From: Bacteroidales bacterium UBA1181
GTDB taxonomy: Bacteria > Bacteroidota > Bacteroidia > Bacteroidales > Paludibacteraceae
Direction: 5' to 3'
NCBI GenBank assembly: GCA_002310215.1
Contig: DBYR01000014.1
Coordinates: forward strand, 226,460-290,459
Length of the DNA: 64,000 nt
The position numbers were made by a program, and so were the translations under genes. Below, piece after piece: positions 50,208-59,429 of the stretch (position 1 is its first letter; every line of letters starts with the position of its first letter). Below the pieces are notes generated by a model. It saw only the letters and a program-made list of their open reading frames with translations. It did not search any database and was not told where the DNA came from.

Positions 50208-50505
50208 GATATAAATATTACTATAAGTTTTATGGCTTTAATACTTTAAATATATGCCGACACTATCCATTTTGTTGGACAATGATTTTTCCCTATTAAT
50301 AAATATACGATATGCAATCAATTGACACATACCATATTAGTCTGTTGCTTATAAAATGTCATATGAAACAAATATACACATCCTATAGATTATAGACGTT
50401 GTAAAGGTAAAAAATCCGCTCGTCAACTGAAACTATTTTTCAACGAATGCGGTTCGTGCTTCGGTGAAGGTGCGGAATATTGATGCGAAAAACGCTGTCC
50501 ATTTG
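50208..50505. other. AT-rich intergenic region upstream of the CotH gene
   Basis: About 300 bp with no coding frame. A TACCTTTA sequence on the minus strand near 50412 resembles a -7 box but is far from the CotH start; nothing else recognised. Confidence 0.4.
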
Positions 50506-50553
50506 AAAAAGGTTTTACCTTCCTCAATGCCTCTGAATGATTGAGGAAGGTAA
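50506..50553 (-). terminator. Terminator of purM
   Basis: Perfect 13-bp arms TTACCTTCCTCAA (50515-50527) and TTGAGGAAGGTAA (50541-50553); on the minus strand followed by AACC and TTTTT. It begins 11 bp after the stop. Confidence 0.8.
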
Positions 50554-50563
50554 CCTCCTGTGA

Positions 50564-51730
50564 TTAATACTCGAACCGTCCGAATTCGCTCTCGATGACC
50601 AGTTGCGTTTTGTCGGACTTCTCCACGAAGCCTACGATCTGCGCATCGATGCCGAACGATTGGGAGATGCGGATGATATCCTCCGCCTTCTCCTTCGGCA
50701 AATAGATCTCGAAGCGATGGCCCATGTTGAAGACCTTGTACATCTCTTGCCAGTCTGTGCCGGACTGTTCCTGGATGGTCTTGAATAATGGAGGAACAGG
50801 GAACATATTGTTCTTCGTGATCTTCACGTTCTCCACGAAATGGAGCACCTTGGTCTGCGCACCGCCGGAGCAGTGTATCATGCCGTGGATGGAAGAACGG
50901 TGGGTGTCGAGGATTTTCTTGATGACCGGCGCATAGGTGCGGGTAGGGGAAAGAACCATCTTTCCTGCGTTGACAGGGCAGTTTTCAACCGCATCCGTCA
51001 ATTTCAGCTTGCCTGAGTAGACCAGTTCGTCTGGAACCGCCGCATCGAAGCTCTCCGGGTATTTCTTAGCCAGGTATTTGGCGAATACATCGTGGCGGGC
51101 GGAGGTCAGTCCGTTGCTGCCCATACCCCCGTTGTACTCCTTCTCGTAGGTGGCTTGTCCGTAGGAGGCGAGTCCCACGATGACGTCACCCGCTTGGATA
51201 TTGGCGTTGTCGATCACGTCGGCGCGTTTCATACGGCAAGTGACGGTACTGTCCACGATGATGGTGCGGACCAAGTCGCCCACGTCAGCGGTCTCGCCGC
51301 CTGTCGCGTAGACGCCCACGCCCATCTCGCGGAGTTCCGCTAAGAGCTCGTCCGTTCCGTTGATGATGGCCGAGATGACCTCACCGGGCACCAGCAACTT
51401 GTTGCGTCCGATGGTGGAGGAGACCAGGATGTTGTCCGTCGCTCCCACGCAGAGCAGGTCGTCGATGTTCATGATCAGCGCGTCTTGGGCGATTCCCTTC
51501 CATACGGAGAGGTCTCCCGTCTCTTTCCAATAGAGGTAGGCGAGGGATGATTTCGTGCCTGCCCCGTCCGCATGCATGATGTTGCAGTACTCCGGGTCAC
51601 CCCCTAAGATATCAGGGATAATTTTGCAGAACGCTTTAGGGAAAATACCTTTGTCGATGTTTTTGATCGCGTTGTGTACATCCTCCTTGCTGGCCGACAC
51701 TCCACGCAGATTGTAACGTTGATCGCTCAT
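50564..51730 (-). CDS. purM: Phosphoribosylformylglycinamidine cyclo-ligase (AIR synthase)
   Basis: 388 residues, longer than E. coli PurM (345) but normal for Bacteroidota. HADGAGTKSSLAYLY, DALIMNIDDLLCVGA and YATGGETADVGDLVRTI are the ATP/substrate-binding motifs of the PurM/ThiL/SelD superfamily. Catalyses the fifth step of purine synthesis. Stands alone between its terminator and a divergent gene. Confidence 0.9.
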   Translation of the reverse strand: MSDQRYNLRGVSASKEDVHNAIKNIDKGIFPKAFCKIIPDILGGDPEYCNIMHADGAGTKSSLAYLYWKETGDLSVWKGIAQDALIMNIDDLLCVGATDNILVSSTIGRNKLLVPGEVISAIINGTDELLAELREMGVGVYATGGETADVGDLVRTIIVDSTVTCRMKRADVIDNANIQAGDVIVGLASYGQATYEKEYNGGMGSNGLTSARHDVFAKYLAKKYPESFDAAVPDELVYSGKLKLTDAVENCPVNAGKMVLSPTRTYAPVIKKILDTHRSSIHGMIHCSGGAQTKVLHFVENVKITKNNMFPVPPLFKTIQEQSGTDWQEMYKVFNMGHRFEIYLPKEKAEDIIRISQSFGIDAQIVGFVEKSDKTQLVIESEFGRFEY

Positions 51731-52115
51731 AATATATTGTGTATTACGTTTTTATAGTACTATATGCCTTCTGACGGGGAAAGCTCTCCTCCTTTCAGAA
51801 AGGAACGGTGCAAAATTAGGCAAAAAAATTAAGACGGAGTTCCCTTCTCGGTCCCATTTATCCATGAATCTTTCAGAATGTTTCTGTTGGTTATTGTATA
51901 TTGTTGAAAATGAATATTTTACAATGTATAAGGTGTATATTTACTCCGCATGGGAGAAAATGAGGAGTGCCACGTCCCTACGCAATCTTGCTGTGGGCGT
52001 TTCTTTTTTGGACGGATGAATTTTATTTTACCCAATGAGTTTATGGAAATTTTTTGCGTGTTATTTGGAATTTGGTATTACTTTTGCATAATCTAACAAG
52101 TATAATGTGTAAGAA
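51731..52115. other. Divergent intergenic region purM / paaK
   Basis: Contains a minus-strand -7 box TAATTTTG (51811-51818) for purM and a plus-strand promoter for paaK (52053-52086). A weak hairpin (CACGT ... GCGT followed by TTTCTTTTTT, near 51972-52010) might terminate or attenuate; no gene seen. Confidence 0.45.
52053..52086 (+). promoter_or_regulatory. Promoter of paaK
   Basis: TTTG (52053-52056), 22 nt spacer, TACTTTTG (52079-52086), 30 nt before the ATG. Confidence 0.5.
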
Positions 52116-53420
52116 ATGATCTGGAACGAGACGGTAGAATGTATGGACCGGCAGCGCCTAAGGGATTTGCAGAGTGTCCGATTGAAGAGAGTGGTCGAAA
52201 GGGTGTATCACAATTGTGAGCCTTATCGCAAGCGAATGCAGGAGGCTGGTGTGTCTCCAAGTGATATCAACGGTATCGAGGATATTCACAAGTTGCCTTT
52301 TACATCCAAGCAGGATTTGCGCGACTACTATCCGTATGGTTTGCTCTCTTCCCCGTTGTCTGAAATCGTACGAATCCACGCCTCTTCCGGTACGACAGGA
52401 AAGCCGATCGTGGTCGGTCTGACGCGTAATGACCTCTCCGTTTGGTCGGAGGTTGGTGCCCGTTGCCTGACAGCCTTCGGATTGGGAAAGAACGACACGG
52501 TGCAGGTGGCATACGGCTACGGATTGTTCACCGGTGGTTTGGGTGCCCATGCGGCGGTGGAGAACATCGGCGGTACGGTAATTCCTATTTCCAGCGGTAA
52601 CACGCAGAAGCAGATCATGATGATGCGTGACCTTGGTGCGAAAGCCCTTGCCTGCACACCTTCTTATGCGATGTACTTGGCGGAGGCATTGGAGGCGTCC
52701 GGTTATCCTAGGGAGGACTTCCAACTGCGTGTCGGAGTCTTCGGCGCTGAGCCTTGGACGGAGGAGATGCGCCGCACCATCGAGGCGAAATTGCACATCA
52801 AAGCATACGATATATATGGCTTGACGGAGATCATGGGACCAGGTGTGGGCTATGAGTGTGAATGCCAGCATGGTACGCACTTGAACGAAGACCACTTCTT
52901 CCCAGAGATCGTGGATCCTGATACGGGCGAACCGTTGCCGGAAGGCTCCCACGGCGAGTTGGTGTTCACCACCTTGACGAAGGAGGGTATGCCTCTGATC
53001 CGTTTCCGTACGCATGACCTTACCGCCCTGCACTACGAGAAGTGCGCCTGCGGACGTACTTTGGTGCGCATGGACAAGATCATGGGCAGGTGCGACGATA
53101 TGTTGATCGTGAGAGGAGTGAACGTCTTCCCTTCACAGATCGAGTCTGTGCTTTGCGAGACGGAGGAGTTCGAGCCTCATTTCTTTATCACGGTAGACCG
53201 CGTCAATAACACGGATACGTTCGAGGTGAAGGTCGAGGTGAAGCCAGAATACTACACGGACGACATGAAGGGTATGTTGGAATTGAAGAAATCGCTTACC
53301 CATAAGATACAGAACGTGATAGGCATCATGCCTGACGTTAAGTTAGTGGAGCCTCGTTCCATAGCGAGAAGCGAGGGCAAGGTGAAACGAGTGCTTGATA
53401 AACGAGTGTTTAAAAATTAA
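52116..53420 (+). CDS. paaK: Phenylacetate-CoA ligase
   Basis: 434 residues. HASSGTTGKPIVVGLT is the AMP-binding P-loop of adenylate-forming enzymes, YDIYGLTEIMGPGVG the adenine-binding motif and VRGVNVFPSQIE the hinge to the C-terminal domain. Anaerobes use it with indolepyruvate oxidoreductases to make or use aryl-CoA. An ACT-domain gene follows directly, a conserved pairing. Confidence 0.93.
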   Translation: MIWNETVECMDRQRLRDLQSVRLKRVVERVYHNCEPYRKRMQEAGVSPSDINGIEDIHKLPFTSKQDLRDYYPYGLLSSPLSEIVRIHASSGTTGKPIVVGLTRNDLSVWSEVGARCLTAFGLGKNDTVQVAYGYGLFTGGLGAHAAVENIGGTVIPISSGNTQKQIMMMRDLGAKALACTPSYAMYLAEALEASGYPREDFQLRVGVFGAEPWTEEMRRTIEAKLHIKAYDIYGLTEIMGPGVGYECECQHGTHLNEDHFFPEIVDPDTGEPLPEGSHGELVFTTLTKEGMPLIRFRTHDLTALHYEKCACGRTLVRMDKIMGRCDDMLIVRGVNVFPSQIESVLCETEEFEPHFFITVDRVNNTDTFEVKVEVKPEYYTDDMKGMLELKKSLTHKIQNVIGIMPDVKLVEPRSIARSEGKVKRVLDKRVFKN

Positions 53421-53452
53421 TTTTAGGGATTATGAGTATTTGTAGTGATAAT

Positions 53453-53872
53453 ATGATTGTGAAGCAGTTGTCTGTCTTTTTGGAGAATAAGACGGGACGA
53501 TTGAATCATGTGGCTAAGATATTGGGTGAGGCTGGCATCAATATGACGGCCTTCAGTGTGGCGGATAACTCCGACTTCGGTATTCTTCGTGTGATTGTGC
53601 ATGAGCCGGAGCGTGCTGCCCAGATTCTTCGTGACCACCTTTTTGCGGTGTCCCTTACTGATGTTATTTGCTTGAAGATCAGCAATAAGGCAGGGTCTCT
53701 ATCCTCTGTCCTCTCCATTTTGGAGAAGGAGGATATCTACATCGAGTACATGTACGCCTTTTCTGAGGGCGACGATGCGAATGTGGTGATCCGTCCTGAT
53801 AAGTTGGAGGCTTGCCTGTCCGCATTGAAGAAGAATAACATCGTGATGTGGAATCGCGAGCAAATAGTATAA
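53453..53872 (+). CDS. Tandem ACT-domain protein
   Basis: 139 residues from the ATG at 53453 (MIVKQLSVFLENKTGRL), the typical start; an ATG at 53432 would add seven. Two ACT domains (about 4-62 and 70-135; KISNKAGSLSSVLSILEKED) bind amino acids. Usually found beside paaK, probably as its amino-acid sensor. A terminator follows. Confidence 0.85.
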   Translation: MIVKQLSVFLENKTGRLNHVAKILGEAGINMTAFSVADNSDFGILRVIVHEPERAAQILRDHLFAVSLTDVICLKISNKAGSLSSVLSILEKEDIYIEYMYAFSEGDDANVVIRPDKLEACLSALKKNNIVMWNREQIV

Positions 53873-53877
53873 TCGTT

Positions 53878-53914
53878 GAAGGAAGGGGAAAATCATTTTC
53901 CCTTCCTTCTTGTT
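53878..53914 (+). terminator. Terminator after the ACT gene
   Basis: GAAGGAAGGGGAAAAT (53878-53893) and ATTTTCCCTTCCTTC (53895-53909) pair with one bulge, then TTGTTT. The hairpin rules out a coding start upstream of it for the next gene. Confidence 0.75.
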
Positions 53915-53928
53915 TAAGATATACTCAC

Positions 53929-54591
53929 TTGGAAGATAGTTTGACGACAGAGTATAGTTTGTTGAAAGATAAGGATTTCCGTATTTATATATGGGTCCTG
54001 GTGTTGTGCGTGCTTTCCGTGTTCGGGTCGTACGATCCCTTGGTGTGGTTGATGGAGGTTGCGCCGGCCTTGTTGGGCTTGGTTACGATAATGATTCTTA
54101 TGGCGAGGGGTGTTCGTTTTCCTCCTTTCCTGAACGCTATCTTCATCTTCCATGCGTTCATCCTCACGGTGGGCGGATATTTCTCGTATGCGCGCGTGCC
54201 TTTCTTCAACCCTGACGATTTCATTGGCGACACATTGGGGTGGACGCGCAACAATTATGACAAATTGGGCCATTTCATGCAGGGTTTCACGCCTTACGTG
54301 GCTTGTCGTCAACTGCTTGCGGTGAGAGGGGTGAAGCAGAAAGGTTTCTTTCCTATCTTCCTCGCTGTGAGCGTCTCGCTTGCTGTGAGCGCCCTCTATG
54401 AGTTGATAGAGTATTTCACTTGCGTCTTCTCTGTGGATGGTGCGGATGATTTCGTGGGAATGCAGGGAGATCCGTATGATGCGCAGACTGATATTTTGGG
54501 CGCTTTCATCGGTGCTTTGGTGGCGGTTTTCATCTTCATGAAGTTCCGCTGGAAAACAAATTTAAAATCGTGTGATGAGGTCGTTCGTTAA
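53929..54591 (+). CDS. DUF2238 (YjdF-type) membrane protein
   Basis: About 220 residues if the TTG at 53929 is the start; no ATG exists between the terminator and the first membrane helix, and the longer frame from 53848 crosses the terminator. Six or so helices (IYIWVLVLCVLSVFG, APALLGLVTIMILM, FLNAIFIFHAFILTVGGY, FFPIFLAVSVSLAVSALYE, ILGAFIGALVAVFIF). NNYDKLGHFMQGFTP and GDPYDAQTDILGA are DUF2238 signatures. Function unknown; overlaps the porin start by 20 bases. Confidence 0.75.
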   Translation: MEDSLTTEYSLLKDKDFRIYIWVLVLCVLSVFGSYDPLVWLMEVAPALLGLVTIMILMARGVRFPPFLNAIFIFHAFILTVGGYFSYARVPFFNPDDFIGDTLGWTRNNYDKLGHFMQGFTPYVACRQLLAVRGVKQKGFFPIFLAVSVSLAVSALYELIEYFTCVFSVDGADDFVGMQGDPYDAQTDILGAFIGALVAVFIFMKFRWKTNLKSCDEVVR

Positions 54592-56764
54592 AATAATTTT
54601 CTCTTTTTCCTTCTTATTCGGAGCCTTGGTGAATGTTGAGGCTTCCGAGTCTGATTCGTTGTCTGCGCAATCCGCTGATATTAAGGTGAGTGTGGACTCG
54701 TCGGCTACAGCCCTACAGATGGAACCTAAGGTGTCGGACAGTAAATCCGATTCCCTTCAGGCAAGGGAACGTAAAGATTCCATCGCTTTGGAACGTTCGA
54801 AAAGACGGATTTATAGCTGGCGTTCCGATGGCGCATTAGGTTTCCGTAAGGAGGTTGATATGGATACGACGATGGACCGCTTCTACCTGAACAATCATGC
54901 GCTCAGGTGGAACACGATCAACCTGCAGACATTGGGCAACTTGGGGTCACCTTCACAGTCTGCCATTTTCGCGGACAGAAGGGGCAAGACGAACTTCCTG
55001 TTTTTCCGTCCGTATCAGGATTTCTACAAATCCATGGATGAGGTCTCTTTTTACAATACAAAGGACCCTTTCTCCATCTTGGAGTATTATGGCGGGGGAA
55101 CCCATAATAGAGACAACCGTTTCATCGATGGTTTGTTCACGGTGAATGCCAATTCCAAGCTTAACTTTGGCTTGTATGGCGACTGGACCAAGGCGTACGG
55201 CTCTTACCTGTCTTTGTCCACGAAGTACCATAATGCGGGCTTTTTCTCCTCCTATACGGGTGGCGGGTTCGAATACATGACGGCCGTCTCGTTCAATATC
55301 TTCGAATCTTATGAAAACGGCGGTTTCATCGATGATCGGAACATCACGGACCCGAAAAATACGGGTAATATGGATCCCGCCAATGTGCCGGTATTCTTCA
55401 CGGATAATTCATGGAACAAGGTGCATAATTGGAACGCATATCTGAACCTTAAGAAACATTTCGGTTTCGACCGTGAGATTCCAGTCTCGAAGGACTCTTT
55501 CTCGTATGAGTTCGTACCTGTCACTTCCATCGTCTATACATTCAATATGGAGAGTGACTGGCGTCGCTACAGCGTGAACAATTTGGTCAGCGGTGGCGTG
55601 AAGGTGGATAGTTTTTACCATTCATATAACCTGAACGACAAATTCCTTTGCGACTCGCTTCATACGATGGATTCGACCCGTTTCTGGCAATTGCGGCAGA
55701 ATTTGGGCATCACGCTGAACGAGGAGTTTAACCGTTTGATGCGCTTCGGCTTGGCGGGCTATTTGGCTTTCGACGTGAAGAAGTACACCTATCTCGACAG
55801 GGAAAAATCGTTGGCTTCTGGGCCTACGACTCGCCTGAACGATTCGTTGGGCTTCCTCCTGAATCCTAATTACAGTGTGCTCTACAGAAAAAAGATGGGC
55901 GTCGGCGCCAAATTGTCTAAACATAGCGGAGAGGCTTTCACCTACGATTTCTTCGGTGAATACTATTTCTTGGACGAAAAAGAGAGGGCGGGTAGCCTCA
56001 ATTTGGGCGGAACGCTCTCCAGTAAGGCTAATTGGGGCAGACAACGTGTGGAGATCGAAGCAAACGCCCGATATGACCGTGAATGCCCCGATTTTTTCGA
56101 GGAATATTACTTCTCGAACCATATTTCATGGAACAGGGATTTCGATTATAAGAATACGATGACGATCGATGGCTCGCTGCGTTTCCCTTCGTTCGCCTTT
56201 TATGACAAGTTGGGCCTGTCGGCTACCGCTGTGCTGAAAAACCTCTCGAACTACATCTACTGGGATAGGCGCGCTTTGCCGCAACAGCATGACGGGACGA
56301 TTCAGCTGATGTCGCTCGCCCTCAGGGAACGTGCATGTGTATGGCACTTCCATTGGGACAATGATCTGGTCTTCCAGAAATGTAACGAGGAGAGCATCTT
56401 GCCGTTGCCTTCGCTCAACTGGTATACAACCGCCTATCTGCGCTTCGACAACCTATTCCATGTCTTGAATCTTCAGGTGGGTGTGGATGCCCGTTGGAAC
56501 TCAGCCTATTATGCTCCGAACTATATGCCTGCTACGGGCCAATTCTTCTTGCAGGATCCGGATGATATCCACTACCAGAAATATGGGGACTATATGTTCA
56601 TGGACGCATACCTGAACTTCCAACTGAAACGGGTACGCTTCTATTTGCAAATGAACCATTTGAATAAGTTGTGGACCAATAAGTATAACTCCTTGTATAT
56701 GCGTGGTTATGCGATGGATCCGTCTTATTTGAAGTTCGGCTTGTCCGCTATCTTGGGACATTGA
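54572..56764 (+). CDS. Putative outer-membrane porin (DUF4289 type)
   Basis: 730 residues. Signal peptide 1-24 (IIFSFSFLFGALVNVEA). A Ser/Asp-rich linker precedes SKRRIYSWRSDGALGFRKEVDMDT and the ADRRGKTNFLFFRPYQDF stretch, both characteristic of this Bacteroidota porin family. The rest alternates aromatic and polar residues as in a beta barrel. The C-terminus ends FGLSAILGH, without a terminal aromatic. Substrate unknown. Translation probably coupled to the DUF2238 gene. Confidence 0.85.
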   Translation: MMRSFVKIIFSFSFLFGALVNVEASESDSLSAQSADIKVSVDSSATALQMEPKVSDSKSDSLQARERKDSIALERSKRRIYSWRSDGALGFRKEVDMDTTMDRFYLNNHALRWNTINLQTLGNLGSPSQSAIFADRRGKTNFLFFRPYQDFYKSMDEVSFYNTKDPFSILEYYGGGTHNRDNRFIDGLFTVNANSKLNFGLYGDWTKAYGSYLSLSTKYHNAGFFSSYTGGGFEYMTAVSFNIFESYENGGFIDDRNITDPKNTGNMDPANVPVFFTDNSWNKVHNWNAYLNLKKHFGFDREIPVSKDSFSYEFVPVTSIVYTFNMESDWRRYSVNNLVSGGVKVDSFYHSYNLNDKFLCDSLHTMDSTRFWQLRQNLGITLNEEFNRLMRFGLAGYLAFDVKKYTYLDREKSLASGPTTRLNDSLGFLLNPNYSVLYRKKMGVGAKLSKHSGEAFTYDFFGEYYFLDEKERAGSLNLGGTLSSKANWGRQRVEIEANARYDRECPDFFEEYYFSNHISWNRDFDYKNTMTIDGSLRFPSFAFYDKLGLSATAVLKNLSNYIYWDRRALPQQHDGTIQLMSLALRERACVWHFHWDNDLVFQKCNEESILPLPSLNWYTTAYLRFDNLFHVLNLQVGVDARWNSAYYAPNYMPATGQFFLQDPDDIHYQKYGDYMFMDAYLNFQLKRVRFYLQMNHLNKLWTNKYNSLYMRGYAMDPSYLKFGLSAILGH

Positions 56765-56796
56765 TTCTGTTTTTTTAGATTTAAGGAGGGATATTT

Positions 56797-58800
56797 ATGA
56801 ATGCTGATCAGCAACGAATATTGTCTTTGCGTGAGGAGTTGAATCGTCACAATTATGATTATTATGTCTTGTCTAACCCTACCATCTCTGATTTCGAGTT
56901 CGACCAGAAAATGAGGGAACTGCAGGACTTGGAGGCTCTCCACCCTGAATTGGACGACCCGAATTCTCCCTCCCGTCGCGTGGGAAGTGACCTTTCCATC
57001 GAGTTTAAGCAGGTGAAACACCAATATCCGATGCTCTCCTTGGGCAACACCTATTCCCAGTCTGAGGTGGCGGATTTCTTCGACCGTGTCAACCGTGGCT
57101 TGGGTGGCGCTCCGTTCGAGATCGTCTGTGAACTGAAGTACGATGGCACCTCTATCTCTTTGGTCTATGAGGATGGCAAGCTCGTCAGGGCGGTAACCCG
57201 CGGTGACGGTGAAAAGGGTGATGATGTCACGGAGAATGTCCGTACCATCCGCACCATCCCTTTGGTCTTGTCGGGGGAGGGGTATCCTTCCAGTTTCGAG
57301 ATCCGTGGCGAGATCCTGATGCCGTGGTCTTCTTTCGATGAATTGAACAAAAAACGTGCCGAGCAGGAGGAACCATTGTTCGCCAATCCGAGGAACGCTG
57401 CTTCCGGCACCTTGAAACAGCAGAATTCCAGAATCGTGGCGGAACGTAAGCTGGACTCGTATCTCTATTACTTGTTGGGCGAGAATCTGCCCGCCGATAC
57501 CCATTTCGATAACTTACAGGCCGCTAAGTCTTGGGGCTTCAAGATATCGGACGCCATGCGGAGGTGCCGGACGTTGCAGGAGGTCTTCGACTTCATCAAT
57601 TATTGGGACGTCGAGAGAAAGAACCTTCCTGTCGCTACGGATGGTATTGTGTTGAAAGTCAATTCTATAGCTCAACAAAAGGAACTTGGGTATACTTCCA
57701 AGACCCCGCGCTGGGCAATCGCTTATAAATTTCAGGCTGAACGTGCGTGCACCAGACTCAATTCCATCTCTTTCCAGGTGGGCAGGACGGGTGCGATCAC
57801 TCCGGTGGCGAATCTGGACCCTGTCCAGTTGTCTGGCACGGTGGTGAAGCGCGCTTCTTTGCATAATGCCGATTTCATCGAGAGTTTGGACCTGCATATA
57901 GGGGATATGGTCTACGTTGAAAAAGGCGGTGAAATCATCCCTAAAATCGTGGGTGTGGATATGGACGCAAGGTGTAATAGCGGTGAAAAGGCTCTTTTCA
58001 TCGACGTCTGCCCGGAGTGTGGCACAAAATTGGTCCGCATGGAGGGTGAGGCTGCTCATTATTGCCCTAACGACGAATCTTGTCCGCCTCAAATCAAGGG
58101 GAAAATGGAGCATTTCGTTAGCCGTAAGGCGATGAACATCAACATCGGGGAGGAGAGTATCGATTATTTCTATAGGAAAGGATTGTTGAAGGATATTTCG
58201 GATTTCTATGCGTTGAAGGAGTCCGATTTGTCTGGTCTGGAAAGATGGGGCGCACAAAGCGCTAAGAATCTGGTGGATAGTGTCATCGAATCGAAAAATG
58301 TGCCTTTCGACCGTGTTTTATTCGCTTTAGGCATCCGATATGTGGGTGCGACGACCGCCAAGAAACTGGCGAACGATTTGCGTTGCATCGAGGAGATTGA
58401 GACGGCAAGTTTCGATCGGTTGGTGCAGGTTGATGAAATCGGTGACCGCATCGCACTGAGTATCATGGATTTCTTCCGTAATCCGAAGAATGTGGCCCTT
58501 GTCAACCGTCTGAAAGAGGCGGGGTTGCAGTTCGCGATGCGTGACGAGGAGAGCCGGCTGAGCGATTCCCTCGGAGGCAAGAGCTTCGTGATCAGCGGCA
58601 CGTTCGAGCGTCATTCGAGGGACGAACTCAAGGAACTTATCGAGCGTCACGGCGGTAAAAACGTCTCTTCCATTTCCTCCAAGACCGATTATCTTTTGGC
58701 GGGGGCCAACATGGGTCCTGCCAAGTTGGAAAAGGCGCAGAAGTTAAATATTCAGATGATTTCCGAGTCTGACTTCGAAAAAATGATTGCGGAAGTTTGA
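56797..58800 (+). CDS. ligA: NAD-dependent DNA ligase
   Basis: 667 residues, full length. CELKYDGTSISL holds the adenylated Lys114. An OB-fold follows, then a four-Cys zinc finger (CPECGTKL ... YCPNDESC), HhH repeats and a C-terminal BRCT domain (LGGKSFVISGTF ... KTDYLLAGANMGPAKLEKA). Seals nicks in replication and repair. Confidence 0.97.
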   Translation: MNADQQRILSLREELNRHNYDYYVLSNPTISDFEFDQKMRELQDLEALHPELDDPNSPSRRVGSDLSIEFKQVKHQYPMLSLGNTYSQSEVADFFDRVNRGLGGAPFEIVCELKYDGTSISLVYEDGKLVRAVTRGDGEKGDDVTENVRTIRTIPLVLSGEGYPSSFEIRGEILMPWSSFDELNKKRAEQEEPLFANPRNAASGTLKQQNSRIVAERKLDSYLYYLLGENLPADTHFDNLQAAKSWGFKISDAMRRCRTLQEVFDFINYWDVERKNLPVATDGIVLKVNSIAQQKELGYTSKTPRWAIAYKFQAERACTRLNSISFQVGRTGAITPVANLDPVQLSGTVVKRASLHNADFIESLDLHIGDMVYVEKGGEIIPKIVGVDMDARCNSGEKALFIDVCPECGTKLVRMEGEAAHYCPNDESCPPQIKGKMEHFVSRKAMNINIGEESIDYFYRKGLLKDISDFYALKESDLSGLERWGAQSAKNLVDSVIESKNVPFDRVLFALGIRYVGATTAKKLANDLRCIEEIETASFDRLVQVDEIGDRIALSIMDFFRNPKNVALVNRLKEAGLQFAMRDEESRLSDSLGGKSFVISGTFERHSRDELKELIERHGGKNVSSISSKTDYLLAGANMGPAKLEKAQKLNIQMISESDFEKMIAEV

Positions 58801-58815
58801 AAATGACTATATTTG
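58787..58815 (+). promoter_or_regulatory. Promoter of the DUF6913-like gene
   Basis: TTG (58787-58789), 18 nt spacer, TATATTTG (58808-58815), overlapping the ligA stop codon; 37 nt before the ATG at 58853. Confidence 0.6.
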
Positions 58816-58852
58816 CAAGTCCGTTGTTGCGGATGTACTAATTTTAGGACTC

Positions 58853-59386
58853 ATGTTTTTTGAACTTAAAAGAAAATACATCGATAGTTGCGCTAAATCT
58901 TTTGTCAAAAAGGCCAAGGCGCAGCGGGAGAAACGGTTCATCAATTGGAACGATGTGAAAAGCGTTGTCATTCTGATGGATGCAGACCATATCAATCACA
59001 CCAAGTTGGCCAATCTGTATAAGATGGTCTCCGATAAAAAGGCGAAGATTTGGTGTATGATACCTAAGTATGACCCGCGTACGGGCGATTCGGAGAAGGT
59101 CTTCTTCTTTGATGCTAAATCTATTTCCTTTCTGGAGAAACCCAATAATATTATTACGGGAAAGTTCGTCTCCAATTCGTTTGACGTTTTGATCGATCTG
59201 ACGAGGAAGGAGTCTTTACCCCTGAAATATTTGGCATCCATCTCTGCCGCCCATTGCAAGTGCGGTTTGGACAAGCCGTTTTTCGATTTCTATGATTTGA
59301 AAATGTCCATGCAAGGCAATCCTTCTGAGGAACAATTGCTGGAACAAATATTATTTTACCTTAAGACGATAGGGACAAAGGCATAA
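58853..59386 (+). CDS. DUF6913-like protein of unknown function
   Basis: 177 residues from the ATG at 58853 (MFFELKRKYIDSCAKS). SVVILMDADHINHTKLANLY and DVLIDLTRKESLPLKYLASI are family features; the fold is probably Rossmann-like. Usually lies next to dapA, as here. No function known. Confidence 0.75.
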   Translation: MFFELKRKYIDSCAKSFVKKAKAQREKRFINWNDVKSVVILMDADHINHTKLANLYKMVSDKKAKIWCMIPKYDPRTGDSEKVFFFDAKSISFLEKPNNIITGKFVSNSFDVLIDLTRKESLPLKYLASISAAHCKCGLDKPFFDFYDLKMSMQGNPSEEQLLEQILFYLKTIGTKA

Positions 59387-59393
59387 TTTTTGT

Positions 59394-59401
59394 TATCTTC
59401 G
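59394..59401 (+). promoter_or_regulatory. -7 box of dapA (TTCG variant)
   Basis: TATCTTCG followed by CGCC, 29 nt before the start; the same variant as at prfC. Confidence 0.4.
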
Positions 59402-59429
59402 CGCCTGAAAGATAGTTTTAAGATAGTCT

